Positions 43,990-53,279 are shown, counted from the stretch's first letter. The stretch: 64,000 nt of DNA from Desulfobacca acetoxidans DSM 11109 (GCF_000195295.1 NC_015388.1:2232001-2296000); one strand, 5' to 3'. A program made the numbers and translations. Notes: generated from the letters alone by a model not told the origin.

Positions 43990-45132
43990 TTAAAACTCTG
44001 ACAGGTCCTTCAGCGCGCTTAGCGTCTGGAGCGCAGTTCTGGTCCAGGAGAGCTGAGCCACGGCCGCCTCGGCGCTCTCCTGGACCCGTGGGTCCATACC
44101 TTGTTCCACGAATTCTTCCAAGGCCGCAGCAAGAGCTGCGCGGTCATCAGGGCGGTTCAGGACAACACCGTTTTCACCGGTTCGGATAAACTCCGAAGCG
44201 CCGTTGGCCGATGTGGTGACCACTGGAAGCCCACAGGCCAGGGCCTCCAGGACAACATTGCTGCAAGGATCATAAATTGTCGGCAGGGCCAGGACCCGGG
44301 AAACGGCGTAATAATTCTCCACCCGGGTTTGGGGACCCAGAAATTGTACCTGCCCGGCAATGCCGAGCTTCTGGGCCAGACGTTGGTATGGTGCCGTCCG
44401 GCCCGGCCCCACAACTAATAACTGGCATTGCCGCAAACGCCGTTCGGCCATTGCGGCGATGAGGAAGTTCAATCCCTTACGCCTGAAACCGGAGCCCACA
44501 AAGAGAATAGAGCTCCTTTGGAAATCACATTTCTGGCTTCCAACCGCCCCCGGCCGCAGCTCGGACATGCGAAACCGGTTAAACCGCTCCCGGTCAACCC
44601 CGTTGTAGATCACCCGGATTTTGCTTGGGGGAACCCGATAATGCCGCCGGATTTCGCTCTCCACCTGACGGGAATTGGCAATGACCAACTTGAGACGGGG
44701 ATCCTGAAATAGTCTTTTTTCCAGCCAGAGCAGGGTTTGGTGAAAGGGACTGCCGGCCAGATGAAGGCGCCCCAGGGTAGTATCATAGGGCTGGCGTCGG
44801 CGGAGCCATTCTCGATGACAACCGTCTCCGGCTCGATAGACATCCTGGCTAAGGGTGCGCTCCAGGCTGAAGATGATGTCAAACCGGCTCCGGTGCAACA
44901 GACGCCGGGCATTGACGGCGAAACCCAGAATCCGGCCGGTTTTCCCCGGCCAGACTGGAACCCGATGCCAGTTCAGGCCGGCAAGCACCTCTCTGGCGAC
45001 TGGCGGCCGGGGTTGGGCAGCGATAATAGTGACCTCATGGCCAGCCCGGATAAGTTCCCGACTTAGGCACAAAAGGGTATTTTCGGCGCCTCCCAAGGCG
45101 CCGGGACGTTGGCGCAACAGGGCAAAACGCAT
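43990..45132 (-). CDS. glycosyltransferase family 4, WaaG-like LPS core transferase
   Basis: A 380-aa GT-B glycosyltransferase. The N-terminal domain starts FALLRQRPGALGGAENTLLCLSRELIRAGHEVTII. The segment SLERTLSQDVYRAGDGCHREWL is close to the WaaG (LPS glucosyltransferase I) landmark, and YNGVDRERF plus GFRRKGLNFLIAAM are usual donor-site parts. EALACGLPVVTTSANGASEFI contains the E-x7-E-like motif. It would add a sugar to the LPS core on the cytoplasmic face. The assignment to LPS core is inference from the WaaG-like segment. Confidence 0.88.
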   Translation of the reverse strand: MRFALLRQRPGALGGAENTLLCLSRELIRAGHEVTIIAAQPRPPVAREVLAGLNWHRVPVWPGKTGRILGFAVNARRLLHRSRFDIIFSLERTLSQDVYRAGDGCHREWLRRRQPYDTTLGRLHLAGSPFHQTLLWLEKRLFQDPRLKLVIANSRQVESEIRRHYRVPPSKIRVIYNGVDRERFNRFRMSELRPGAVGSQKCDFQRSSILFVGSGFRRKGLNFLIAAMAERRLRQCQLLVVGPGRTAPYQRLAQKLGIAGQVQFLGPQTRVENYYAVSRVLALPTIYDPCSNVVLEALACGLPVVTTSANGASEFIRTGENGVVLNRPDDRAALAAALEEFVEQGMDPRVQESAEAAVAQLSWTRTALQTLSALKDLSEF

Positions 45133-45182
45133 AAAAACTCAGCACCAGATGCTTTTTATCGATTTAGGGTGGCGTTGCCGGA

Positions 45183-45959
45183 CTAGTCCGGAGCTATCCG
45201 GACTTTTTTGATCTCCAGACAATTTTCCAACCGCAGCATAAATTTGATATAACGATAGCCGAAGCGCAACAGCTCCTCGGGGTCAGTCTGCATCCGCGTC
45301 AGTTGCTCCGGGTCTACTGCAAAAATTTTTAAAAAATCACTGTCAAAAACATACCTCTGGAACCTGTCAAGGTCATAGAGCGCCATATAATATTCATCCC
45401 GCATTTTGGCACTGACCGATTTACCGGTGCGGACACCAACCCGCAATACGATCGACTTCCACTCGCGGTTGAACTCCTCGTAAGGTAGAACGCCCTGATC
45501 CTGTTGCCATTTTTCAATGGTCCACTCATCGCCAGCCTCAAAACCTCTGCAATGGTCTTCCTGGAAATACACGTAACATTCCTGCAAACCCTGGTCTGTC
45601 CACTGAGACGCCACCCCCACCGGATAATAGCGGCAGGCAGTAGGACGATCCTCATATACCTGACAGCCGTTGGGAGAGGAAAAGGGACAACAGCGGGTTT
45701 CGCCTGCCGTCATCGTCAGGACCACGGAAGGCAGACCGGAAGCGTCGTCCGGTATCTGGTGAGTGAAACGCTGCAGAAACTCCCCTGAAGACAGGTTTAA
45801 ACGCCGTCTGAGACGTAAGACGTCGTAGGGACTAAGAAAGATGGTAGTTCGGGCGCAACATTCGTTGAAGCAGGCCACTCCCGGATAACACCGAAAAGTG
45901 AAAGGTGTTTTAGGAGTGAGCTCAATAACATCAATTTCCTGAGATTCATCAGCAGACAT
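45183..45959 (-). CDS. YkgJ-family cysteine-cluster protein
   Basis: A 258-aa protein with the CxxxCC-type cysteine cluster of the YkgJ/FliB-related family. An N-terminal group reads YPGVACFNECCARTTIFLSPYD, followed by a second group (TRCCPFSSPNGCQVYEDRPTACRYYPV) that would bind zinc or an Fe-S cluster. The C-terminal 120 residues are not recognised. The role of the family is uncertain; some relatives are linked to Fe-S or methylation. It stands next to the glycosyltransferase on the same strand but has its own gap of 50 nt. Confidence 0.82.
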   Translation of the reverse strand: MSADESQEIDVIELTPKTPFTFRCYPGVACFNECCARTTIFLSPYDVLRLRRRLNLSSGEFLQRFTHQIPDDASGLPSVVLTMTAGETRCCPFSSPNGCQVYEDRPTACRYYPVGVASQWTDQGLQECYVYFQEDHCRGFEAGDEWTIEKWQQDQGVLPYEEFNREWKSIVLRVGVRTGKSVSAKMRDEYYMALYDLDRFQRYVFDSDFLKIFAVDPEQLTRMQTDPEELLRFGYRYIKFMLRLENCLEIKKVRIAPD

Positions 45960-46288
45960 AGGTTACTCCAATACACGACGGCACCATGGCCTTACATATT
46001 ATTATGATATACACGACCTACACTTTTTTCGAAAGAGGTTTTCTGAGCAAACCTGGCATCCCGGACTTGGACCAGAATTGGCTGCAAATTCGACTGTCAA
46101 AGAATATTGTGTCATATTTGCCGATACAACTTCAATCTGTGTTAAAAAGTCCACACATGTACCGGCAAGCGATGGCTGACGTGGCGTTGGTCTATATATA
46201 ATTATCTATTATTATTAATTAAATTATACATACGCATTCCTCTTGCATCTGGCACGGTATTTGCTCTTTGTATGGGCGGAGGATGGCA
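45960..46288. other. divergent intergenic region upstream of lpxC
   Basis: About 330 AT-rich bases between the divergent cysteine-cluster gene and lpxC. No gene is supported. AT-rich tracts (TATATAATTATCTATTATTATTAATTAAATTATACATA at 46191-46230, in parts) could hold the lpxC promoter, but I could not fix one pair of hexamers. Confidence 0.45.
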
Positions 46289-47206
46289 ATGCAATTTCAG
46301 CAGACCATTAAACAAAAGATTGTTTGTACGGGGATAGGCATTCACTCGGGCCGTCCGGCGCGGGTGGTTATCAACCCGGCTCCGGCCAACAGCGGTCTTA
46401 CCTTTGTACGCACCGACCTACCAGGACGGCCGATAATACCGGCGCGCTCCTCCCGAGTGGTGGACAGCAGTATGGCCACGACCTTGGGTATTAAAGACGC
46501 CTATGTTTCCACGGTTGAACACCTGCTGGCGGCCCTGGCGGGTTTGGGAATTGATAATGCCCGGATCGAAGTAGCCGGACCGGAAGTGCCAATCGTGGAT
46601 GGCAGTGCTGCGCCGTTTGTTTCCTGGCTGAAACAGGCCGGTATAAAAGTTTTGCGGTGGCCTCGGGCCTCCTTCCACATCCAGAAACCCTTGGAGGTAG
46701 TCCAGGGCGATAAATGGATCCGGGTGGAACCGGCTTCGCAACCGAGGGTTACGTACGCCATTGATTTCCCCCATCCATGCATCGGCCGGCAACAATATGC
46801 GTATCAGGTGCAGCTCAATTCCTTTGCCCGGCAGATCGCTCCGGCCAGGACCTTTGGTTTCCTGCGTGACGTTCAGCGATTGCAGGCCAACGGCTTGGCT
46901 TTGGGCGGTTCTCTGGACAACGCTATTGTCTTGGACGACCATGGGGTGCTAAACCCCGATGGACTGCGCTTTGCCGATGAGTTCGTGCGCCACAAGATCC
47001 TGGACCTGATCGGCGATCTAGCACTTTTGGGGTGGCCTGTTCTCGGACATATCCGGGTATTCAAGGGCTCTCACGCCCTGCATCAACAGTTCATGCAAGC
47101 CTTACTGGAACAACAACAAACCTGGCGATTGAGCATACCCGAAATCCAGCCGACCTGGAGACCCTACCAGCAATTACCCCGCCGGGTCAGAATAGCTATG
47201 GCTTAA
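46289..47206 (+). CDS. lpxC: UDP-3-O-acyl-N-acetylglucosamine deacetylase
   Basis: A 305-aa zinc deacetylase that catalyses the committed step of lipid A synthesis. His78 in STVEHLLAALAGLG corresponds to His79 of E. coli, and the pair HKILDLIGDLALLG carries the other zinc ligands. The segment IVDGSAAPFV is typical. GGAGG (46278-46282) lies 6 nt before the ATG at 46289; nearer or earlier in-frame starts (46283, 46268) have poor spacing. LpxC, LptD and the WaaG-like gene show an LPS outer membrane. Confidence 0.95.
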   Translation: MQFQQTIKQKIVCTGIGIHSGRPARVVINPAPANSGLTFVRTDLPGRPIIPARSSRVVDSSMATTLGIKDAYVSTVEHLLAALAGLGIDNARIEVAGPEVPIVDGSAAPFVSWLKQAGIKVLRWPRASFHIQKPLEVVQGDKWIRVEPASQPRVTYAIDFPHPCIGRQQYAYQVQLNSFARQIAPARTFGFLRDVQRLQANGLALGGSLDNAIVLDDHGVLNPDGLRFADEFVRHKILDLIGDLALLGWPVLGHIRVFKGSHALHQQFMQALLEQQQTWRLSIPEIQPTWRPYQQLPRRVRIAMA

Positions 47207-47339
47207 CCGTAACAGACGAAGTCTCTGGCAGAACTATGGTTATGGGTTAGAGTCATTCTGACCAGCGTTCTTTGGTCTATTCACTCAGATAGCTGAAGTT
47301 TCCCAGTTTCCTTATATTAAGGTTCAATTAAGAGCCAGG

Positions 47340-48662
47340 TCACATCGCTACCCCGATGAGGTCCTGGCCGTTCATTTCTATCAATCTGAGCCGAATGAAG
47401 CGATTGACCCATTCCGGCGGTCCGGGCAGCATCACCCGCAAGTAATTCGCTGTTAACCCCTTTAGCCAACCAGGTCGGTGGGCAACCGGACCCTCTACCA
47501 GCACTTCGACCACCTGCCCTAAATGTCGTTGATAAAATTCCAGTTTTTTACCGTGACTCAAATCTCTTAGACTTCTGGCGCGCTGCCCGACTTCCCGGGC
47601 GCTGGTCTGAGGAGAAAGAACGGCGGCTTCCGTGCCGGGACGGGCGGAATAGGGGAAAACGTGCAGGTAGGCCACCGGCAATCGGTTCAACAGTTCTTTG
47701 GTCTGCTCAAAAGCAGCGGCTGTTTCAGTGGGAAAACCTACCATGACATCCAACCCGACGGCAGCCTGGGGAAATAAGGCGGTCAGTTCTCTGATCAAGG
47801 CCTCAAACCAAGCCGGCTGGTAATTTCTATGCATGGCTGCCAAAACGGCCGAGGCGCCGCTTTGCAAGGGGATATGAAAATGGGGGCAGAAATGGGGCCA
47901 ATCTGATAGTTCTCGCAGCAGGCCGTAGGAAATATCCTGGGGTTCTAATGAACTAAAACGGAACCGCAGCGGCCAGGAAGTCTGCCTGAGAAGCCGCACT
48001 AGATCGATCAGACCTTTATCCCCTGGCAGGTCCCGGCCATAGCGGGAGAGATTGACCCCGGTAAAGACGATTTCTTGAAAACCGGCGTCCGATAAATGCT
48101 GTAATTGCCTCAGGAGGTCAGAGGATGGAAGGCTGCGTTCCGGTCCACGGACTAGGGGGACGATGCAGTAGCTGCAGTAATGGCCGCAGCCATCCTGGAT
48201 TTTCATAAAAGCCCGAGTATGGCCCCAGAATGAGCCCAGCGGCATCGGGACGAACCGGTTGCAGTTCTGAATGTCTGACACCCGGACCATGGTTCCGGCG
48301 GTCTGGGACATGGCGGCCAACAACTCCAACCACCTCCCCTTCTCAACGTTGCCAAATACAGCCTTCACTCCAGGGAAATTCGCCAATTCCTGGGGCGCCC
48401 GTTGGGCATAACAGCCGGTGACCAGGATTGTCGGCGGGCTCTGCAGACGACCCCACTGCCGCAGACATTGGCGCACCTGGCGATCGGTGCGCGCCGTTAC
48501 GGTGCAGGTGTTAACCACCAGGATATCAGCAGCTTCCGGCGACGACAGGGTAAAGGTAAGCTTTTCCGCCTGCTCCGCCATGAAGGCCGACTCATATTGA
48601 TTGACTTTGCAGCCAAAGGTGACAAATCCTAAATGCTGCTGGCGGTTGCGAAGGCGGTTCAC
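47340..48662 (-). CDS. mtaB: tRNA (N6-threonylcarbamoyladenosine(37)-C2)-methylthiotransferase MtaB
   Basis: A 440-aa radical SAM methylthiotransferase that makes ms2t6A37 in tRNAs reading ANN codons. UPF0004 domain first (FVTFGCKVNQYESAF, VVNTCTVTARTDRQVRQ and GCYAQRAPQEL with three Fe-S cysteines), then the radical SAM motif in DGCGHYCSYCIVPLVRGPERS, and a C-terminal TRAM-like part (VEVLVEGPV). The start is GTG at 48662, overlapping the mnmA stop as GTGA; TFGCKVNQY begins 14 residues later, so no later start fits. Pairing with mnmA makes a tRNA modification operon. Confidence 0.95.
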   Translation of the reverse strand: MNRLRNRQQHLGFVTFGCKVNQYESAFMAEQAEKLTFTLSSPEAADILVVNTCTVTARTDRQVRQCLRQWGRLQSPPTILVTGCYAQRAPQELANFPGVKAVFGNVEKGRWLELLAAMSQTAGTMVRVSDIQNCNRFVPMPLGSFWGHTRAFMKIQDGCGHYCSYCIVPLVRGPERSLPSSDLLRQLQHLSDAGFQEIVFTGVNLSRYGRDLPGDKGLIDLVRLLRQTSWPLRFRFSSLEPQDISYGLLRELSDWPHFCPHFHIPLQSGASAVLAAMHRNYQPAWFEALIRELTALFPQAAVGLDVMVGFPTETAAAFEQTKELLNRLPVAYLHVFPYSARPGTEAAVLSPQTSAREVGQRARSLRDLSHGKKLEFYQRHLGQVVEVLVEGPVAHRPGWLKGLTANYLRVMLPGPPEWVNRFIRLRLIEMNGQDLIGVAM

Positions 48663-49714
48663 GATTGCTCCCGAACGATCCAGCCTCCACCCAGAAGGCG
48701 GTTGTCCTGATAAAAAACTGCCGCCTGTCCCGGCGTGATGGCCGTTTGCGGCAGGTCAAACCGCACCCGGACGCGGCGTCGGTCCAAGGGCAGAATTATA
48801 GCCGTCGCGCCAGGATGGCGATAGCGTATTTTAACCCTGGCCCTGAGCGGCTCCAGGGGTACCGGTATGAACCAGTTGATATCCTCTACGAGCAGTTCAT
48901 CGGCCAACAGGTCCGCTTTGCAGCCAACAACAAGCCGGTTGCCGGCCGGGATGATCTCGAGGACATAAGACGGTGCCGGACCCGGCAACCCTAATCCCTG
49001 GCGTTGACCTACGGTGTAATGCTCCACCCCCCGATGCGTTCCTAATACTTCACCTCGACGATTGACGATGGGGCCAGGGCGATCGAGACCGGTCACATCC
49101 ATGTTCCTCATGAAATCAATATAATCGCCATCTGGGATAAAACAGAGCTCCTGGCTCTCCCGGTTCGGCAAATACTGGGCCAGCCCCCAGGCAAGACTTT
49201 TTTCTCTCACCTGACTTTTGGTAAGCCGCCCCAACGGCAGGAGGACCGCAGGCAGACAATCCGGGGACAGACGGTGCAAGAAATATGACTGTTCCTTATC
49301 AGGATCAACCCCTTGCCATAAGCCCATCATCCCGTTAGGAGCAGCCTCGACCCGGGCGTAATGTCCGGTGGCCAGATAATCAAAACCCTGAGAGCGAACG
49401 GCTTGAAACAGGAAACCAAACTTTATCAACTCGTTGCAACGAACACAGGGATTAGGGGTGAGGCCAAGGCGATACTGGGCGGCAAAGTCCGCAATGATGC
49501 GAGCTTTAAATTCCCGCCGCAGATCTAATTGGAAATATGCAATTCCCAGAAACTGGCATAAAGACTCAATGCCAGAAATGTCGGCGGACTTTTCAGTCAG
49601 TGTCAGGTGGACGCCCTGAACCTCGAAACCTTGGTTCAACAGGAGGGCCGCCGCCACCGTGCTATCCAGCCCGCCGCTCAGGGCCACTGCAACTCTATTA
49701 CGATTTGCTCTCAC
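48659..49714 (-). CDS. mnmA: tRNA-uridine 2-sulfurtransferase MnmA
   Basis: A 351-aa enzyme that adds sulfur to U34 of tRNA-Glu/Gln/Lys. The PP-loop AVALSGGLDSTVAA is at the N-terminus. The active-site cysteines are in GLTPNPCVRCNELIKFG and ESQELCFIPDGDY. The C-terminal barrel includes HYTVGQRQGLGLPGPAPSYV. Start is GTG at 49714 with no clear ribosome site, so the exact start is a little uncertain. It couples with mtaB by GTGA. The sulfur relay may draw on an IscS-type enzyme elsewhere. Confidence 0.94.
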   Translation of the reverse strand: MRANRNRVAVALSGGLDSTVAAALLLNQGFEVQGVHLTLTEKSADISGIESLCQFLGIAYFQLDLRREFKARIIADFAAQYRLGLTPNPCVRCNELIKFGFLFQAVRSQGFDYLATGHYARVEAAPNGMMGLWQGVDPDKEQSYFLHRLSPDCLPAVLLPLGRLTKSQVREKSLAWGLAQYLPNRESQELCFIPDGDYIDFMRNMDVTGLDRPGPIVNRRGEVLGTHRGVEHYTVGQRQGLGLPGPAPSYVLEIIPAGNRLVVGCKADLLADELLVEDINWFIPVPLEPLRARVKIRYRHPGATAIILPLDRRRVRVRFDLPQTAITPGQAAVFYQDNRLLGGGWIVREQS

Positions 49715-50178
49715 CGATTAAAATGATTATTTAAAATGAACCGAGCAATGTTCATATAATTTAACATTACTGTTAATTTTATATATGAAGAAAAAAACAC
49801 TCGCATATTATATAATTATACCAAAGTCTTGGGGGCGAACACAAGGTTCGCCCCTAGAGAACATACTTTCATCGTACCTGGGCAATTTATAAGTATAGAC
49901 AATTACACAGCAAATAATTTGTAGAGCGAAAAAGCGAAGTGTATCCCGCCTTCATGTCATTATACAAATTGGCACATTCTGCTGATCACAACGAAGCATA
50001 AAAACATAACCGTGGCGGCTGCTCCCAATAATGCTTTTTCTGCACACCGCTCACTGCCCACTGCTCACTGTTTTTATATAGGGAATTATGGAAATAGTCC
50101 CCCGATGCTATTTGGACCATATTTTAACCGGCGGTCCCGACCGAACCTTAGGGATATCCAGAATGGTGCAGGGAATAT
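49715..50178. other. gene-free region with a REP-like palindrome
   Basis: About 460 bases with no supported gene. GGGGCGAAC (49832-49840), ACAAG and GTTCGCCCC (49846-49854) form a perfect 9-bp hairpin related to 40792-40812. Low-complexity CCGCTCACTGCCCACTGC follows near 50046. The mnmA promoter should lie in 49720-49790 (AT-rich). Confidence 0.55.
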
Positions 50179-50532
50179 TTAAGAACTAACGAAGCGCAGG
50201 TCTTCGAGGAATTTCAGGGCGACACCATATGATGATGGCCGATCCGGCAATGGCTCTATTCTTACTATCTTGCCTCGGGTCTGCAGTGTGTTAGTCCATG
50301 ATAGATCGTAATTATGGCGGGGGATTTTTATATTAATATCCACAATATCATTAACATTCAGGTTTTTTGCGGGTGGATCACTACAGGTAAAATACAGGCC
50401 TCCCATACTGATATTTTCAGTATACCCTTTGTAGCGATCCGACTTGCCAGCTTCCAACCCAAGGGGTTCATAGGAAAGTTGCAAGGCTGCGGTTAATCGG
50501 TGATGCCGACGTTTCTCGAACCAATTGATCAT
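50179..50532 (-). CDS. PilZ-domain protein
   Basis: A 117-aa single PilZ domain. The RxxxR motif is at residues 8-12 (RRHHR) and NISMGG at 40-45 matches the [D/N]xSxxG motif, so c-di-GMP binding is predicted. The rest is a beta-barrel (VDINIKIPR, GVALKFL). It has no fused effector. Its partner, whether motility, pilus or polysaccharide control, is not shown by neighbours, which are gene-free on both sides. Confidence 0.85.
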   Translation of the reverse strand: MINWFEKRRHHRLTAALQLSYEPLGLEAGKSDRYKGYTENISMGGLYFTCSDPPAKNLNVNDIVDINIKIPRHNYDLSWTNTLQTRGKIVRIEPLPDRPSSYGVALKFLEDLRFVSS

Positions 50533-51104
50533 GATCCCATGTTAAATTCCGTAGGTAGTTTTCCCCAGTGCATTAGGTGCACTTGATACAAAAGGCTAAA
50601 AGACATTCAATTCTTGAACATTGTCTCGAAAAATACACCTTTTAACCGGCTCAACTTTTTCCTGCTGGAATAAGTGCAAATCCTATGCCTTTAGAGATAA
50701 TCGGCCGTTAATACCACTTTAATACACAGATATTATTTGCTAAATTAAGTTAGGGGATCACTTTGCTCCTGATCTTTCAACCTAACGCTGCTCCAAGAAG
50801 TTCAAAATCTTTAACAGAGAAGTTAGTATCTTATACATTGTTCAGAATATAGGCAATATGTTCAGGTTCATCCAAGTGCCGTTTTTTATTGTAATGACGG
50901 CGGATATCACCTCACGTGCACTTTGAGAAGCCCCAAACCCTCGAAGATGGCAGGCCGGGAGGCCCGCCCCGCCGCGGTTTGGTTTGTCTCATTTCTAAGA
51001 GAAAATGGTATAAGTGCTCGTAAAAAATATGATCTTGAGCCTCCTGCAGAACCCATCTTCCCTTACTTAATCTAGGTTGGGCAATGGCACAATCTGGAAT
51101 TAGA
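50533..51104. other. gene-free region upstream of pilZ and downstream of cooS
   Basis: No gene is supported in about 570 bases. A GC palindrome GGCCGGGAGGCCCGCCCCGCC lies within 50950-50972 (part only) and may be a repeat remnant. The pilZ promoter should be within the first 100 bases. Confidence 0.4.
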
Positions 51105-51130
51105 AAAGGGCGGGTGTATACCCGCCCTTT
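51105..51130 (-). terminator. rho-independent terminator of cooS
   Basis: AAAGGGCGGGT, loop GTAT, ACCCGCCCTTT (51105-51130) is a perfect 11-bp stem 27 nt beyond the cooS stop. On the minus strand it is followed by TTCTAATT, extending the T-run of the right arm. Confidence 0.9.
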
Positions 51131-51157
51131 GACCTAGGAAGGAAAAAAACCTTTTCC

Positions 51158-53188
51158 CTATTCTTCGCTTCCGCCAGCCTGCATCTCACGACGCATTTCC
51201 ATATCGAACAGAACGCGTTCACGGGCCTTATCGATACCCAAAGCAGCGCGTTTCTTGTCAATGTGGGCAATCATCTTCTTGGCTGCCAGCACCGGATCAA
51301 GCTCCAAATCCCACATACCGCCCAACTCCTCCTCTAAGCCTCTGAAAAGGTAATCGGTGAAGAGTGCAGAACCGGTGGTGGGGAAGGACCCTCCGAAGAC
51401 GGTGTAGACACCGGAGGAGACGAAGTAATGACCGATGGAGATAGCCTTCTCACTCATCCATTCGGGCGCCGCGCCGGCGGCCGGCAGGTCGCTGATGTCG
51501 GAGCCCAAACCACCGGCCTTGACGCAGGCAGTGGCCGCCATCAGGATACGGGAGTTATCCACGCAGGAGCCCATATGCAGCACCGGCGGGATGCCTACGG
51601 TTTCGCAGACCTCGGCCAAACCGGGGCCGCAATACTTTACTGCCGCCTCGGGGGTCAACAGACCTTCCTTACCCGCAGCCATAGCAGAGCAACCGGTCAC
51701 CAGGACGATGACATCGTTCTTGAGCAGTTCCTTGGTCATAGCCAGGTGGGCGCTGTCATGGGGAGTGCGGCAGTTGTTGCAGCCAACCACGCCGGCCACA
51801 CCGCGTACCCGGCCACCGATGATGTTGTCATTCAGGGTGTAGTATGAACCCCGGATTGAACCGCCCAGCAGGTACTGGATGGTCTCATAGCTGAAACCCA
51901 CCACGGTGGGATATTTAATATCCGGGATCAACACCGGCGCCCTGCGGTTGGGGAAGTTGTCAATGGCTTCCCGTACGATCTGGCGGGCGATCTCGATGGC
52001 ATGGTGCTCATCCATGGGAATGTGCATAGTTTCGCCTTCGATGCGGGCCCGGGGATCGGTGGTGATCAATTTGGTATGATAGCACTTGGCCACATTGGCC
52101 AGGGACTGCATCTCGCATTGCACATCGACCACCATGGCATCGACCGCGCCGGTGATAATAGCCAACTCCTGCTGCAGGTAGTTGCCGGCCGTGGGAATCC
52201 CATGGCGCATCAGGAGCTCATTGGCAGAACAGCACATCCCGGCCAACTGCACCCCCTTGGCGCCTTTGTTCTGGGCATACTGCACTATCTCCGGTTCCTG
52301 GGAGGCCACATAGATCATCTCCGGCAACACCGGCTCGTGCCCGTGAATGATAATGTTGACATGGTCTTCCTTCAACACCCCCAGGTTGATTTCGCCGGAG
52401 ACCGGCACGGGACAGCCGAACAGCACGTCCTGCAGGTCGGTGGAGATCATGGAACCACCCCAGCCGTCAGAGATGGCGGTGCGGGTACATTGCTTCAAGA
52501 TATTGTGATACTCCTGATCCACCCCCATGTGAGTGCGGTGCATCAGCTCGACAATCTCGATATCGCAACCTCGAGGCATCACACCCAAGTTGCGCCATAA
52601 CTCTATCCGTTTCTTGGGGGGCCGTTTGGCGGCAAAAACGAGTTCACCATCCTGTTGGCCGAACTCCACCAGGATCTTGTCGGCTAATTCTTGGGCAATG
52701 ACTTCGGTAGAACGAGACTTTTTGTCATCTCCCTCACCTTCGGTGAGAGGCACATCATAATCCCGGGCAAGCTGTTTTAACTTGCGGATATCTTTAATCT
52801 TATAACCTGGTGCCTTCCCATGCGCCACTTCCTTGAATAACTTGGCAACACCCCGGGAGTGGTCGTTGTGGGCCGCCGCCCCGCCACAGACCATGCGGGC
52901 AAAGTTACGGGCCACAATAGTTTCGGCAGTGGCCCCGCACAGGCCAACCGCCTGCTTCTTCTGTTCTTCGCCCTCTTTTGCCTTCTTCACCGGCGGTACC
53001 CGACAGGGACCTTGGGAACAGATACGGCAACAGGCACCTTCAGCCCCGATAGGACAGGGTTTCATCTTATCGGCCCGATCCCAGATAGTTTCAACTCCGG
53101 CAGCCTGAGCCTTCTTGATCATCTCAACTGTCGCCGGATCTACCGACTTGGTCGCCGGATCGAACGCTTTCGATTCCTTTTCAGCCAT
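51158..53188 (-). CDS. cooS: anaerobic carbon monoxide dehydrogenase, catalytic subunit
   Basis: A 676-aa Ni-Fe-S enzyme that interconverts CO and CO2. The N-terminal cluster cysteines are in KPCPIGAEGACCRICSQGPC (Cys45, 53, 54, 57, 62), with Cys84 later in GLCGATAETIVARN after a lysine-rich insert. ARMVCGGAAAHNDHSRGV and GVAGVVGCNNCRTPHDS belong to the C-cluster region, and the C-terminal GSCVDNSRIL segment carries another ligand. GGAGG precedes the ATG. No cooF, cooC or acs gene is adjacent, so this is a lone cooS; its electron partner and nickel loader must lie elsewhere. It may serve CO oxidation or CO2 reduction next to the Wood-Ljungdahl pathway. Confidence 0.97.
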   Translation of the reverse strand: MAEKESKAFDPATKSVDPATVEMIKKAQAAGVETIWDRADKMKPCPIGAEGACCRICSQGPCRVPPVKKAKEGEEQKKQAVGLCGATAETIVARNFARMVCGGAAAHNDHSRGVAKLFKEVAHGKAPGYKIKDIRKLKQLARDYDVPLTEGEGDDKKSRSTEVIAQELADKILVEFGQQDGELVFAAKRPPKKRIELWRNLGVMPRGCDIEIVELMHRTHMGVDQEYHNILKQCTRTAISDGWGGSMISTDLQDVLFGCPVPVSGEINLGVLKEDHVNIIIHGHEPVLPEMIYVASQEPEIVQYAQNKGAKGVQLAGMCCSANELLMRHGIPTAGNYLQQELAIITGAVDAMVVDVQCEMQSLANVAKCYHTKLITTDPRARIEGETMHIPMDEHHAIEIARQIVREAIDNFPNRRAPVLIPDIKYPTVVGFSYETIQYLLGGSIRGSYYTLNDNIIGGRVRGVAGVVGCNNCRTPHDSAHLAMTKELLKNDVIVLVTGCSAMAAGKEGLLTPEAAVKYCGPGLAEVCETVGIPPVLHMGSCVDNSRILMAATACVKAGGLGSDISDLPAAGAAPEWMSEKAISIGHYFVSSGVYTVFGGSFPTTGSALFTDYLFRGLEEELGGMWDLELDPVLAAKKMIAHIDKKRAALGIDKARERVLFDMEMRREMQAGGSEE

Positions 53189-53250
53189 TTACTTTCCTCC
53201 TTGCAGGGATAGAACTTGTAATGGTATAAACACAATCTCTTCTATACATG

Positions 53251-53279
53251 AATATAGACAAGATAAAGATATCTGTCAA
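53251..53279 (-). promoter_or_regulatory. strong sigma70-type promoter of cooS
   Basis: On the minus strand TTGACA (53274-53279), exactly 17 bp, then TATATT (53251-53256). The 8-bp palindrome AGATATCT (53266-53273) lies in the spacer directly next to the -35 box, a possible regulator site. The untranslated leader would be about 55 nt. Confidence 0.8.

Noticed and set aside
45986-46201. 71-aa plus-strand ORF before lpxC
   Set aside because: AT-rich, no convincing ribosome site or domain, and it lies in a promoter region.
51428-52600. Long open frames on the plus strand opposite cooS
   Set aside because: They are shadows of a strongly supported gene; the translations are low in hydrophobic order and match no family.
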